From Cyclostephanos tholiformis (Eukaryota; Bacillariophyta; Thalassiosirophyceae; Thalassiosirales; Thalassiosiraceae), in contig JALLPB010000905.1 of NCBI GenBank assembly GCA_036939975.1, positions 1 through 12,285 of the forward strand: 12,285 nt of DNA, read 5' to 3'. Of the stretch, positions 1 to 8,480 are shown piece after piece. The notes beneath the pieces were generated by a model, which was not told the DNA's origin, ran no database searches, and was given only the letters and a program-made list of their open reading frames with translations. Both the position numbers and the translations under genes were made by a program. Each line of letters opens with the position of its first letter. The stretch's first letter is position 1.

Positions 1-398
1 TTGGCGATTTTTAAGTGTTGCACAAACACAAATTTAATTTTGGGATCGCTCCATTATCAGCAGCTGTAAGGTGGTACCTAGAGAAAATGCATTTGCCTGC
101 ACTGAATAATGATATTATTATTTTTCATCCTACACTTTTACACACTCCTATTTATTTTATCTCCACGCACACACACGTCACAGCAAAATATATTGAAGTT
201 GTATTTATTTTACTTCACCATATTTATTATTTTATTATTAAATATCATGATCATCGTTTTCCCCCGTGAACATAATATATCATTCTTACTATTATTGTGT
301 AGAGTGTAGGGTCGCCTGTCGATCGGAGGTCTCATCTCCCCCGAGCACATAATATATATTTTAATACATTATACCACCAACAGAAAAGAAGGTCGACG
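1..398 (+). promoter_or_regulatory. Upstream region and probable promoter/5' UTR of the UDP-sugar pyrophosphorylase gene
   Basis: This stretch is AT-rich and has no convincing gene; the short open frames in it are low-complexity and overlap one another. A TATA-like AT run (about 346-370) lies 30-50 bases before the start codon at 399, and the sequence just before the ATG is A-rich (CAACAGAAAAGAAG). A decamer TACCTAGAGA at 75-84 recurs in reverse complement at 5008-5017 and 5297-5306. The promoter role is inferred from position only. Confidence 0.35.
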
Positions 399-3300
399 AT
401 GCGAACGCCATCATCATCCCTCGTCGTCCTCGTGGTCTTCGGGGGCGATATCGTCGCCTTGGCTAGGGGATTCTCCCTCCTCCCCCCCCGCCAGACCGTG
501 GCTCATCCTCGTGGCGGTGGTCGACGTGCCGTCCTGGACTTCGCGATTATCGCACGTGGCGGCGGTGGCGGCGGCGGCGGCGGGGTGGGGGGGGGGAGAC
601 TGGTGCCAACCCCCGGATCGTCGTCTATGACGATGTCGTCCGTCGAGGAGGGGGTCACGATGACGACATCATCATCGTCATCATCATCATCATCATCATC
701 ATCCTCGCCGTCCGACTTCATATCCGCATCGAATTGGGACCTACTGAGCGATCGGGGCAGGGCGGCATTATCGCGTCTCATTGGACACGATGCTACGTAC
801 CAAAGTCAGGTACACGTGTACGGCAATTGGCCGGAGAGGGGTACGGAGGACGAGGGCAAGATGAGCCTCGCGGAGCAGGTGAGTTATATATATATATATA
901 TATATATATTTGCGAGGTTTTTCTCCCCCCTTCCTCCCCTCCGCCTCCTCATTGACCGGCGAGTCACACCGGCGAACATCGCTTGTTCGTTCGTTCGTTC
1001 ATTATTCTCGTCATTTGTCGTCCATCGTCATTTTAATTTTTTTCGTCGTCATTATTTATTTGCCCAATCCATCGAAAATCGTCGGTCGGAATATTACATT
1101 CGTAATTGATCGCGAAAAACGGACCCCCCCCCCCCCCCCCCGGAATGCAACGGAATGGAATTGAACGGAACGGAACGGAACGAAACGAAACGAAACGAAA
1201 CGAACGCTCTCGACCGACCGACCGACCCGATCGAAAAAAAAAAAAATATAACATAAAAAAGATCGCCGATCTTGACGAATCCTATCCCGGCGGATTGCCC
1301 GCGTATCTCACCAAGGCCAAGCGCCTCCTCCTGGAATCGTCATTGGGATCCAATCCCTTCGAGGATTACGAGGCTTATGTGCCCGACGGCGAGTCCCTTT
1401 CGTATTACGACACGTCGATCGACGATGGCGATTACGACGCGGGTCGGATGACGTTCGCGATGGCGGAGGAAATCGGTCTGAGGGGCATTGGCAATACGGC
1501 GTTCGTATTGGTCGCGGGAGGACTCGGCGAACGATTGGGATATTCGGGCATCAAGCTCGGGCTCGAGACTAACTTACTTACGAACAAGTGCTACCTCGAG
1601 GTTTACTGCAAGTACATCCTGGCTATGCAGCGCATGGCGCGAGAGCGCTTGAGGGCCGATGGCGGATCCGACGAGGCCATCATGGCGGTGAAAATACCAT
1701 TGGCGATAATGACGAGCGATGATACGGATCCGCTAACGCGCAAGCTCCTTAGGGACAATGACAACTTCGGCTTCGAGGATGGTCAGATAACGATCGTGAA
1801 GCAGGATAAGGTCGCGGCGTTGATAAACGTCGATGCGTCGTTATCGATGAAGGACAGGTGGAAGATCGAAACGAAGCCCCACGGACACGGCGATGTACAT
1901 CATTTATTGTACAAGTCGGGACTTATCGAGAAATGGTCTAGGGAAAACGACGACGACGACGACGACGACGACGGGGGGAAGGAGGGGCACAAAGTGAATC
2001 ACGTGATATTCCTCCAGGATACGAACGCATTGGTCATCAATAGCATATTACCGACGTTGGGCGTGAGCATCGCCAAGGGATTTCACATGAATAGCATATG
2101 CATACCGAGATTGGCGGGGGAGGCGGCCGGGGCCATCGCCAGGTTGGAGTGAGTGTTGCGAGGCGTCGTTCGTTTGTATTCCTTTTTTTTTGGTTTCCTC
2201 GGACGCGTGGTGCCTTTTTTTTTTGGTTCGATTCGTTCTATTCCGAATTTACCCTCCCCCACCCCCCTTTCGGTCGGGATGAGACGACGCTGTTTTCGTC
2301 GACGACTCACCTTCACCTCTCACCCCCCCACTCTCCGTCCCACGTGTACATATACCTAATACAGGCACAAGACGGATCCGGAAAAGGTGAGACGATTAGC
2401 GATGGATCAGCTTTTCAGTTTCGCCCTTTTTTTTTTCGTCCCCCGTTTTCTAATGCGAACGACCTCGGTTCGCTTTTTGTTTTCAATTGCCCCGGGATAA
2501 ATATATAGAGCCTCGTTATAAATGTCGAATACAACCAGCTCGATCCCCTCCTCTCGTCTCAAGGCGATCGCAAGGGCGACGTTCCTGATCCCAAGACCGG
2601 ATACTCCCCTTTCCCGGGCAACGCCAACAACATTGTGATCGAGATGGATGCGTACGCCAAAACGCTCGGGGGCGAGGACCAGGGCGTAGTGGTGGAATTC
2701 GTCAACCCGAAGTATAAGGATGACAGGGCGCGGACGGAATTCAAGAAGCCGACGAGGCTTGAGTGCATGATGCAGGACATCCCAAAGCTCTTCCAGAAGG
2801 AGATGGGCAGCGAGGCCAGGATCGGATTTACCATGTTCGATCGTTGGTTCACATTCAGCCCTGCCAAGGTTAGTTCCGGGCAATGTGCCCTTTATTGAGA
2901 CATCCTGTGCCCACCTTCTTTTTAGACAGTCGTCAGCTTCCCTCATACCACCACGTGCTTGAACATGCAATTTAGAACTCGTTGGCCGCCGGTGTCGAAG
3001 ACGTCAAGAAGGGAGGGAAGGCACCGGGCACTATGTCCTCCGCCGAATCGGACAAGTACATCCAGAATCAGCGCAAGCTGAAGTACGCCGGGGTGGACAT
3101 ACACATCACAACGGAGGACGAACTCGTGTCCGTCGCAGGCATCCCAGTAACGCCTGGGCCGCGCGTCATCTTGTGTCCAGGATTCGCCATCACGCAACGC
3201 GAGATAATGGACAAGATCGATGAGGGTAACAGAATTTCGAAACGGTCATCGTTGGTGCTGGAGGGGGAGGGTCTTAGGGTGAAGAATTTGGATTTGGACG

Positions 3301-3524
3301 GTGCCTTAGTTATACGCACGGGGCACGATTGCGATGTGACGGTGGACGGGTTGGTGGTGCGGAATAAAGGTTACGAGATCGTGGAAGTGGGCGAAGGGGA
3401 GGACGTTCCCGAAGAAGTCGCTATACGAGGGTATACCATGAAGAAGCACGAGGTCATGGAAATAATCATAAACGAGCCTGGGAAGTATCATATCGGACCC
3501 GACGGCGAGATCAAGAGGGTGTAA
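399..3524 (+). CDS. USP: UDP-sugar pyrophosphorylase (USP type), five exons, putative plastid precursor
   Basis: The enzyme makes UDP-sugars from UTP and sugar-1-phosphates and releases pyrophosphate. Exons by reading frame and GT-AG borders are 399-878, 1262-2148, 2365-2386, 2509-2868 and 2976-3524, together 2298 nt, or 765 residues plus TAA. The pyrophosphorylase signature VLVAGGLGERLGY is at residues 242-254, followed by TSDDT (311-315), KPHGHGDVH (365-373), QDTNAL (412-417) and NVEYNQLDP (468-476). These, the segment SYPGGLPAY near the start of exon 2, and the C-terminal stretch with DLDGALVI and VPEEVAIRGY match the plant-type USP family from memory. The first ~105 residues are extra: a hydrophobic segment (7-22), LARG then Phe25, an Arg-rich stretch, and low-complexity Gly and Ser runs. 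This looks like a diatom bipartite plastid leader. An eight-Asp insertion (390-397) interrupts the domain. Cytosolic starts at Met77 or Met79 are possible. UDP-glucose or UDP-GlcNAc pyrophosphorylase is less likely given the USP-like motifs. Confidence 0.93.
885..908. repeat. (TA)12 microsatellite next to a splice donor
   Basis: Twelve TA units begin six bases after the first base of the intron 1 donor (GTGAGT at 879-884). Length changes here would not affect coding but could affect donor accessibility. Confidence 0.95.
1124..1141. repeat. 18-base C homopolymer in intron 1
   Basis: An uninterrupted run of 18 C lies within the first intron of the pyrophosphorylase gene, directly before a pentamer repeat. 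It is a candidate for length polymorphism or sequencing error; it is non-coding under this gene model. Confidence 0.95.
1142..1206. repeat. Degenerate pentanucleotide array GGAAY/GGAAC/GAAAC
   Basis: About 12 consecutive 5-base units drift from GGAAT through GGAAC (1167-1181) to GAAAC (1182-1201), with the period kept over about 60 bases. The same units occur in reverse complement near 12001-12021 in the RPB4 intron. Confidence 0.9.
2365..2386 (+). other. USP: 22-nt microexon (exon 3) of the UDP-sugar pyrophosphorylase gene
   Basis: The segment is bounded by ACAG before it and GTGAGA after it. It completes the split codon GA+G and encodes HKTDPEK, giving ARLEHKTDPEKSLVINVEYNQ across exons 2-4. 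Plant USPs, as recalled, have a similar stretch (a KLTH.DG..MVINVEYNQ pattern), so the residues fit the family. The flanking introns are 2149-2364 (216 nt) and 2387-2508 (122 nt). Confidence 0.85.
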
Positions 3525-3792
3525 GAGTGAGGATGACGGTTTCGATCGCGTCCACTCTGAATGGTTTGAAATGGAATGACCGGGGTGTATAGGATTGCCA
3601 TATGATTAGAGGGGCGAAACTTGGAATCTCATCATCACATGTTAGCTACTATCACTGTAACTCAAATATATTTTGACTTGAAAAACTAATTACAAATGAA
3701 ATGATTAGATCAAACGAAGCTTGATAAAAAAAATTGAGCCCCCTGTCACGCTGAAACACCATTAACTATTGAACTTGTTCACTTTCCAACCA

Positions 3793-3818
3793 CAGAGGCC
3801 AAGACCTAGAGGCCTCTG
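3793..3818. repeat. Perfect 8-bp inverted repeat (hairpin) in a 3' region
   Basis: CAGAGGCC at 3793-3800 pairs with GGCCTCTG at 3811-3818 across a 10-base loop. The second arm also overlaps the 10-base palindrome AGAGGCCTCT (3808-3817). It is about 270 bases past the pyrophosphorylase stop, so a 3' end role is only a guess. Confidence 0.5.
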
Positions 3819-3993
3819 AGATCTGTAGCTGATTACCAAAACTCGTTCGACACTGCTAAAGATGCATGTGAAAACGATTAGATTGATGCTCTGGAAGGGA
3901 ATAGCGAGGTAGTCTCCTGGTTCTACCGACGTCTTGTGAAGTAGAAGTAGTACAAGTTGTCTTGGCATAATGATATAAATCCAAATACGGAAG

Positions 3994-3999
3994 TTTATT
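3994..3999 (-). terminator. Candidate polyadenylation signal AATAAA for the 4077-4799 gene
   Basis: Read on the minus strand this is an exact AATAAA, 78 bases after the end of the stop codon. Position and strand fit a poly(A) signal; no cleavage site can be assigned. Confidence 0.4.
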
Positions 4000-4076
4000 G
4001 GATAATGTGCGAGTGGATATGAAAAGAATAAATGGAAAAAGAGCGGATGCGCGTGAAGTCCCGCCTATAAACACCT

Positions 4077-4799
4077 TCAGCCCTTTCTTTTTAATCGCCT
4101 TAGCCCGATGATGAGAATGAGCAACGCAGCTGCCCCACCGACGGCAACCCCGATAATTGTGTTTAAAGACCAGAATCCAGATTCATTCCCGTCGTCCTCC
4201 CCGCCTTCGATGTATGATGACTGAGGTCTGTTCGATGTACCATCGCATAAAACGCGAAGTTGCACCCCCGGTAGTTCAGAAACGGTCATCTCGTCGTCCG
4301 TGCCGCCAATTCCAAAGAAGACGTTATCATTTTTCATGAGGCAACCCTTCGTTGGAAATTCCTCGCTCGCGTAGAAGTAGCCTTGGATTACCATACTCTC
4401 TTTCATCATTGTAAACTTCTCCTCACACTCCTCCAGTGTGAGGCAATATCCATCATTGCCCGATCTTTCCTCAATCGATGATGTCGCGGTCGCGTCGCAC
4501 CAAACACGCTCCTGAACCCCATTCAAGTCAGAACTGTTCATCTCAGCGGCCGTGCCACCATTTCCAAAGTACATGTTCTCGTCTTTGATGAAGCATCCCT
4601 TCGTTGGAATATCGCCATAGGAATAATAATCGCCCGTAAGGTAACCGGATTCTTTCATAGTTGTAAACCTGTCCCGACATTGTTCCTCGGTGCATATTAC
4701 CATCCCTAGCTGTCTTCGGAGGAATAAAGGCCGGGCGGATCCATCGCTGAATTGGTTTGCCAGGAGCAGGGTTAGGTACAGCATTTTTTCGATTGGCAT
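4077..4799 (-). CDS. Predicted type I membrane protein with two tandem four-cysteine domains (function unknown)
   Basis: The single open frame gives 240 residues from an ATG. A signal peptide is likely at 1-22, with hydrophobic core LYLTLLL and possible cleavage after SA22. Two repeats follow. The first has cysteines at 36, 41, 69 and 101; the second at 119, 125, 153 and 185. The last three cysteines keep identical spacing (28, then 32 residues). Shared motifs are the F-T-MKES segment, PTKGC, N.(Y/F)FG.GGT..EM and L.GVQ.RV.CD. Each repeat could form two disulphides. After an acidic linker comes one transmembrane helix (about 213-233) and a basic tail, RRLKRKG, so the repeats should face outside or a lumen and the tail the cytosol. 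I do not recognise the domain by name; a cell-surface or cell-wall role is only an inference. It shares the 4800-5413 region with the divergent histone H3 gene. Confidence 0.8.
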   Translation of the reverse strand: MPIEKMLYLTLLLANQFSDGSARPLFLRRQLGMVICTEEQCRDRFTTMKESGYLTGDYYSYGDIPTKGCFIKDENMYFGNGGTAAEMNSSDLNGVQERVWCDATATSSIEERSGNDGYCLTLEECEEKFTMMKESMVIQGYFYASEEFPTKGCLMKNDNVFFGIGGTDDEMTVSELPGVQLRVLCDGTSNRPQSSYIEGGEDDGNESGFWSLNTIIGVAVGGAAALLILIIGLRRLKRKG

Positions 4800-5011
4800 G
4801 TTGAAAGTTTTGGATGATATGATTTATGAATCGTGAAGTGTGAGAGCTGCGCGTTGAAACAAATGTGATGATGATGTGTGAGTGCTTCCTGAAATGGACT
4901 CATCACTAACTTCATATTATTTTTTTTCATCGTTTTCATTTAATTGATTCCTAAGTATGTAGGCACATCATATTTCGTAAAATGAAATTTACCTTAAAAG
5001 GATATCTTCTC

Positions 5012-5024
5012 TAGGTAGTACCTA
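5012..5024. repeat. Inverted repeat TAGGTA-G-TACCTA upstream of histone H3
   Basis: Two perfect 6-bp arms are separated by one base, about 390 bases before the H3 start. The left arm is part of the decamer TCTCTAGGTA (5008-5017), repeated at 5297-5306. This could be a site for a dimeric regulator; function is not shown. Confidence 0.45.
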
Positions 5025-5290
5025 ATTAAGTTACCTGTCTTTTTTTAACACCAAATGCCCCCATTTTTTTTGCACCCGCAATGGCGAACTTGTTGATAGC
5101 CACGGCATCACTCTGGCGGCACCACCAATTTTGCTCATGCTGTGAGTTTTGAGACGTCACTCGCTTGTGCTCTGTGTGTTGTTCCATGATGTTTTTTTGG
5201 CCTTCTTTTTTTTGCAAAAAAGATCCGTGTCAACAACTCTTTGTATTGTATGTGTTCGGTAAGTATCTTGGACCTGTTCTGGCGCGCGAC

Positions 5291-5306
5291 TACCTATCTC
5301 TAGGTA
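5291..5306. repeat. Inverted repeat TACCTA-N4-TAGGTA upstream of histone H3
   Basis: The same 6-bp arms as at 5012-5024, in opposite order with a 4-base spacer (TCTC), lie about 108 bases before the H3 ATG, and a further TAGGTA overlaps the right end. The recurrence of the arms in one promoter region suggests a regulatory element, but chance cannot be ruled out. Confidence 0.45.
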
Positions 5307-5413
5307 GGTAGAAAACACCTTTTTGTTCCCCGGGACTGCCATAATTCGCTCAGTTGGAAAGAGCGAAAGGCCCTCTAACAAAAAACACTAGCTTCGCCGC
5401 AACATATTCAACC

Positions 5414-6233
<820 letters not shown>

Positions 6234-6759
6234 ACTGTCGTGTGGCCTGGGGCTGATTGTCGTTTATTTGGGCTTTCCCTGAACCTTTTCATGAAGAATT
6301 GAAACCTCTTTTGCGCCGTGTGTCGACCACTGTCTTCATTCTTCTTCTATTCAAATGACTCAGAAGTATTGGGCGGCATATTTTTTTCGGGAGGATCATG
6401 TAGAGTTTTTAGATTTCATATAACTTGTTTGAGAGAAGACGCAATTGTATTTTTCTAATTATTTAGTTTCTGCGGCAGTAACCATGCCCATCGATTTTAT
6501 CCCTAGATATCCATCAATCATGGAGATTGTCCCACACACGCAGGGGATATATTCAGGCAACATTTCTTTCGTTTCCTGGTTGTTTGTATTTATCCACATT
6601 GCATAGCAAAATATAAGCCATTATTAGTCTGTCTAAGTTTCCACGCACAGTTGGCACTCCTCGAGAATAGATTCATTCCACCAAACATCATTTGGTGTAG
6701 GGATTTGTTTCCACATTTTATGATAGTGCAGTATCGAAAATTAGCTATCATGCTCTTAT
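6234..6759. other. Convergent intergenic region between histone H3 and the nitroreductase gene
   Basis: This 526-base AT-rich region separates two 3' ends. No open frame of interest, no RNA gene and no exact AATAAA in the expected place for H3 was found. It presumably contains both 3' UTRs. Confidence 0.6.
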
Positions 6760-8202
6760 TTATGTTGCAGTCTCACTTTCCAACGGCGTGATGTCATTAA
6801 GTAGAAAATCCAATGGCTCGCCGAAGGTATCCCCAAAGAATGTTTCGTTCATCCCCAACCGCGGAGTCCTACCACATCGTTCGTGATCGTACTCCTCCTC
6901 TTCTTCGTCGTCTTTCCCTCCCAACGTATCAGCATGCACCGCCGGCAACGCACCGTACTCGTACCCCGTCGCAACCATGATCGGCAGCCCGTATCTCTCG
7001 TGCGGGACCCTAAGTATCTCCATCGCGCGCCGAGCATCGTACCCCTCCATCATGCACGTCGATAGGCCGTGTGCGGATGCCGCCATGGTGTACAATTGCG
7101 AAATGATGCCCGCGTTCTTGTAGCTCCACATCCCGACATCCTCCATCGTCGGCATTGGTCGGACGGGGCTGAGCGCATCCGTGAACATGCGCTTGGCGAA
7201 CGCGGAAAGTCGACCGCCTCCGCCTCCTCCTCCAAATCCTCCTTCCCCCGTGAGGAACGTGCTGGCCACCCTCATGACGGACATGTACCCGTCCTCCCTC
7301 GTACCGGCCTCCCGCTCCAGCTCGTGTATACGATGAACTCGCATGCCCGGTCGTAGGTCCGCGCAGAAGATGGCAATCCCGCTCGAATCTATCGTCCTGT
7401 ACTTGTTCCCAACGCCCAGCATGGCGTGTTCGGCCAAAGTTCTCTTGATTGCGGGAGAGCGCAGGAGTATGACGCTCGTGGGCTGGAGGTTGAAACCCGA
7501 CGGCGCGGTCTTTTTTTTTTGTCAATTAATCGATTTCGATTTTTCGCGGGGAGGAGGAGCGCATCCTCGCCGTTTCAGATTTCATCCGAGGGAAGATGGG
7601 GAAACGATTATTTGTGTAGCGTGTGTGTTGTTGGAAGTATTGTTGATAGTGGGTGGCGCGAATGTTTGGATTGTCGTTTCGTTTTACGTGCATTCGAATT
7701 TACACGCGCGATGGATGTGAAACCGACCGATGACGAATAGGCGTGACATGCATATTGATAAGAGAATGACCAATTGGTAACAGAAAAAAATTCGAACGAG
7801 TGACGACGTGAGATAAATGGCGGATCGAGTATTCGCCCCCTCGCTGCGTAAAACGTCGATGCATTGATTATGCCCGCCAAATAATAGGGAAGTAAATACA
7901 GCGAGCGCTCTCACCCTCGTCATGCGCAAAATATCATTCCAAACGGCGTCGGGAACGGGCGTATCCGGAAGGAATCTACGTGCGGAGACCCTATCGTTGA
8001 CGATCCGTCGGAAGGCTTTAAGCTTGGACTTGGCGACTGCATGCCGATCCTCCCTCGCAATTGTTGCCGCCGCCTCGGCATCGGATGGAGGAGAGGACGA
8101 GGCTGTATAGGAAGAGACGGGAGCGAGAGAGACTCTTCCGACCGTGCGCTTGGCAATGGTGGCGGTGACGGCGGTCCTCGCGAGGGTTGCTATCTTGGTC
8201 AT
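6760..8202 (-). CDS. Nitroreductase-family FMN oxidoreductase, two exons
   Basis: Exon 1 is 8202-7915 and exon 2 is 7509-6760 on the minus strand, giving 345 residues and a TAA stop. The exon junction joins ILRMTR to TAPSGFNLQP, restoring the family's N-terminal pattern: VNDRVSARRF (residues 69-77, FMN phosphate contacts) followed by APSG.N.QP. Further family segments are GMWSYKNAGIISQLYTMAA (222-240), a glycine-rich loop near GYD, RYGLPIMVATGY (268-279) and a C-terminal RLGMNETFFGDTFGEPL. The family reduces nitro or quinone-like substrates with NAD(P)H via FMN; the physiological substrate is not readable. The first ATG starts MTKIATLARTAVTATIAKR, basic and hydroxylated with no acids, which suggests mitochondrial or other organelle targeting. 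Gly-rich (184-195) and acidic (296-303) insertions are low complexity. Confidence 0.88.
7510..7914 (-). other. Intron of the nitroreductase gene with a poly-A acceptor tract
   Basis: The donor is GTGAGA at 7914 (minus strand) and the acceptor AG at 7511-7510, preceded by a run of ten A. The 405-nt intron is phase 0. TTAATTGAC just upstream of the A run could be the branch region. Nothing coding was recognised inside. Confidence 0.85.
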
Positions 8203-8480
8203 CGCAAGTGGAGACGAGACGAGGTCATCGACGTTACACCAAATGCATGCGCACACTCATGTGAGTGAAAATACGGCGGGAAGTTAAAATCTATCTTCCC
8301 AATTGAAAAATGGGAACACCGATCCCCAGACAAAGTGACAGACGCGAACTCATCCCACCTCACGATGATTCGATGTGGCGTGGAATCGCTCCCAATTCAA
8401 GGAGGCGGAACGCTATGATACCCTGCTGTTCTCGTTGCATTGTTTTCATTATCAACTATACTTAGGCCATAAATAGCACC
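8203..8480. promoter_or_regulatory. Divergent intergenic region, putative shared promoter of the nitroreductase and the multi-span protein
   Basis: The two start codons face outward across 278 bases. The region holds a 6-bp inverted repeat with 2-base spacer (CACTCA-TG-TGAGTG, 8254-8267) and TTCCCA/TGGGAA arms at 8296-8301 and 8311-8316. No TATA box was assigned. The promoter role is inferred from layout. Confidence 0.45.
8254..8267. repeat. Inverted repeat CACTCA-TG-TGAGTG in a divergent promoter
   Basis: Perfect 6-bp arms flank a 2-base spacer, 53 bases upstream of the nitroreductase start and about 215 bases upstream of the other gene. It could be a transcription-factor site; only the symmetry is seen. 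Confidence 0.4.

Larger units (their letters stand above)
879..1261 (+). other. Intron 1 of the UDP-sugar pyrophosphorylase gene, built largely of simple repeats
   Basis: The donor GTGAGT follows residue Q160 and the acceptor AAAAAAG precedes the codon for I161; both borders are phase 0 and join SLAEQ to IADLDESYPGG as the family expects. Most of the intron is low complexity: TA dinucleotides, four GTTC units (985-1000), an 18-base C run, about 12 GGAAC/GAAAC pentamers, CGAC units (about 1210-1226) and a run of A. The bases before the acceptor are purine-rich rather than pyrimidine-rich. Confidence 0.85.
3525..4076. other. Convergent intergenic region between the pyrophosphorylase and the two-repeat membrane protein
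   Basis: This 552-base AT-rich stretch lies between two gene 3' ends. The short open frames within it (a 68-codon and a 72-codon frame on the minus strand) have no recognisable domain. It should hold both 3' UTRs. It contains a short hairpin at 3793-3818, a minus-strand AATAAA at 3994-3999 and a plus-strand AATAAA at 4027-4032. No RNA gene was seen. Confidence 0.6.
4800..5413. promoter_or_regulatory. Divergent intergenic region, putative shared promoter of the membrane protein and histone H3
   Basis: The start codons of the minus-strand membrane protein (4799) and of H3 (5414) face away from each other across 614 bases. The region is AT-rich with several T runs; the short frames in it are not gene-like. 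No clear TATA box was found near H3. Two TAGGTA/TACCTA inverted pairs (5012-5024 and 5291-5306) are the clearest internal structure. Confidence 0.5.

Noticed and set aside
503..781. Minus-strand open frame rich in Asp and Pro
   Set aside because: It is the antisense of the Ser and Gly repeats of pyrophosphorylase exon 1 and has no independent support.
2149..2510. Direct splice of pyrophosphorylase exon 2 to 2511 without a microexon as the main form
   Set aside because: It is in frame, but it deletes the KLTH.DG-like loop that USP homologs have; HKTDPEKS restores it with good splice sites. Kept only as a possible alternative isoform.
3762..4074. Two short minus-strand frames between the pyrophosphorylase and the membrane protein
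   Set aside because: They overlap each other in different frames, have no recognisable domain, and lie where 3' UTRs are expected.
6234..6320. Possible histone 3' stem-loop after H3 (GGCTTTCCCTGAACC)
   Set aside because: Stem pairing is poor and the loop does not fit the canonical form; an H3.3-like gene with introns is expected to be polyadenylated.
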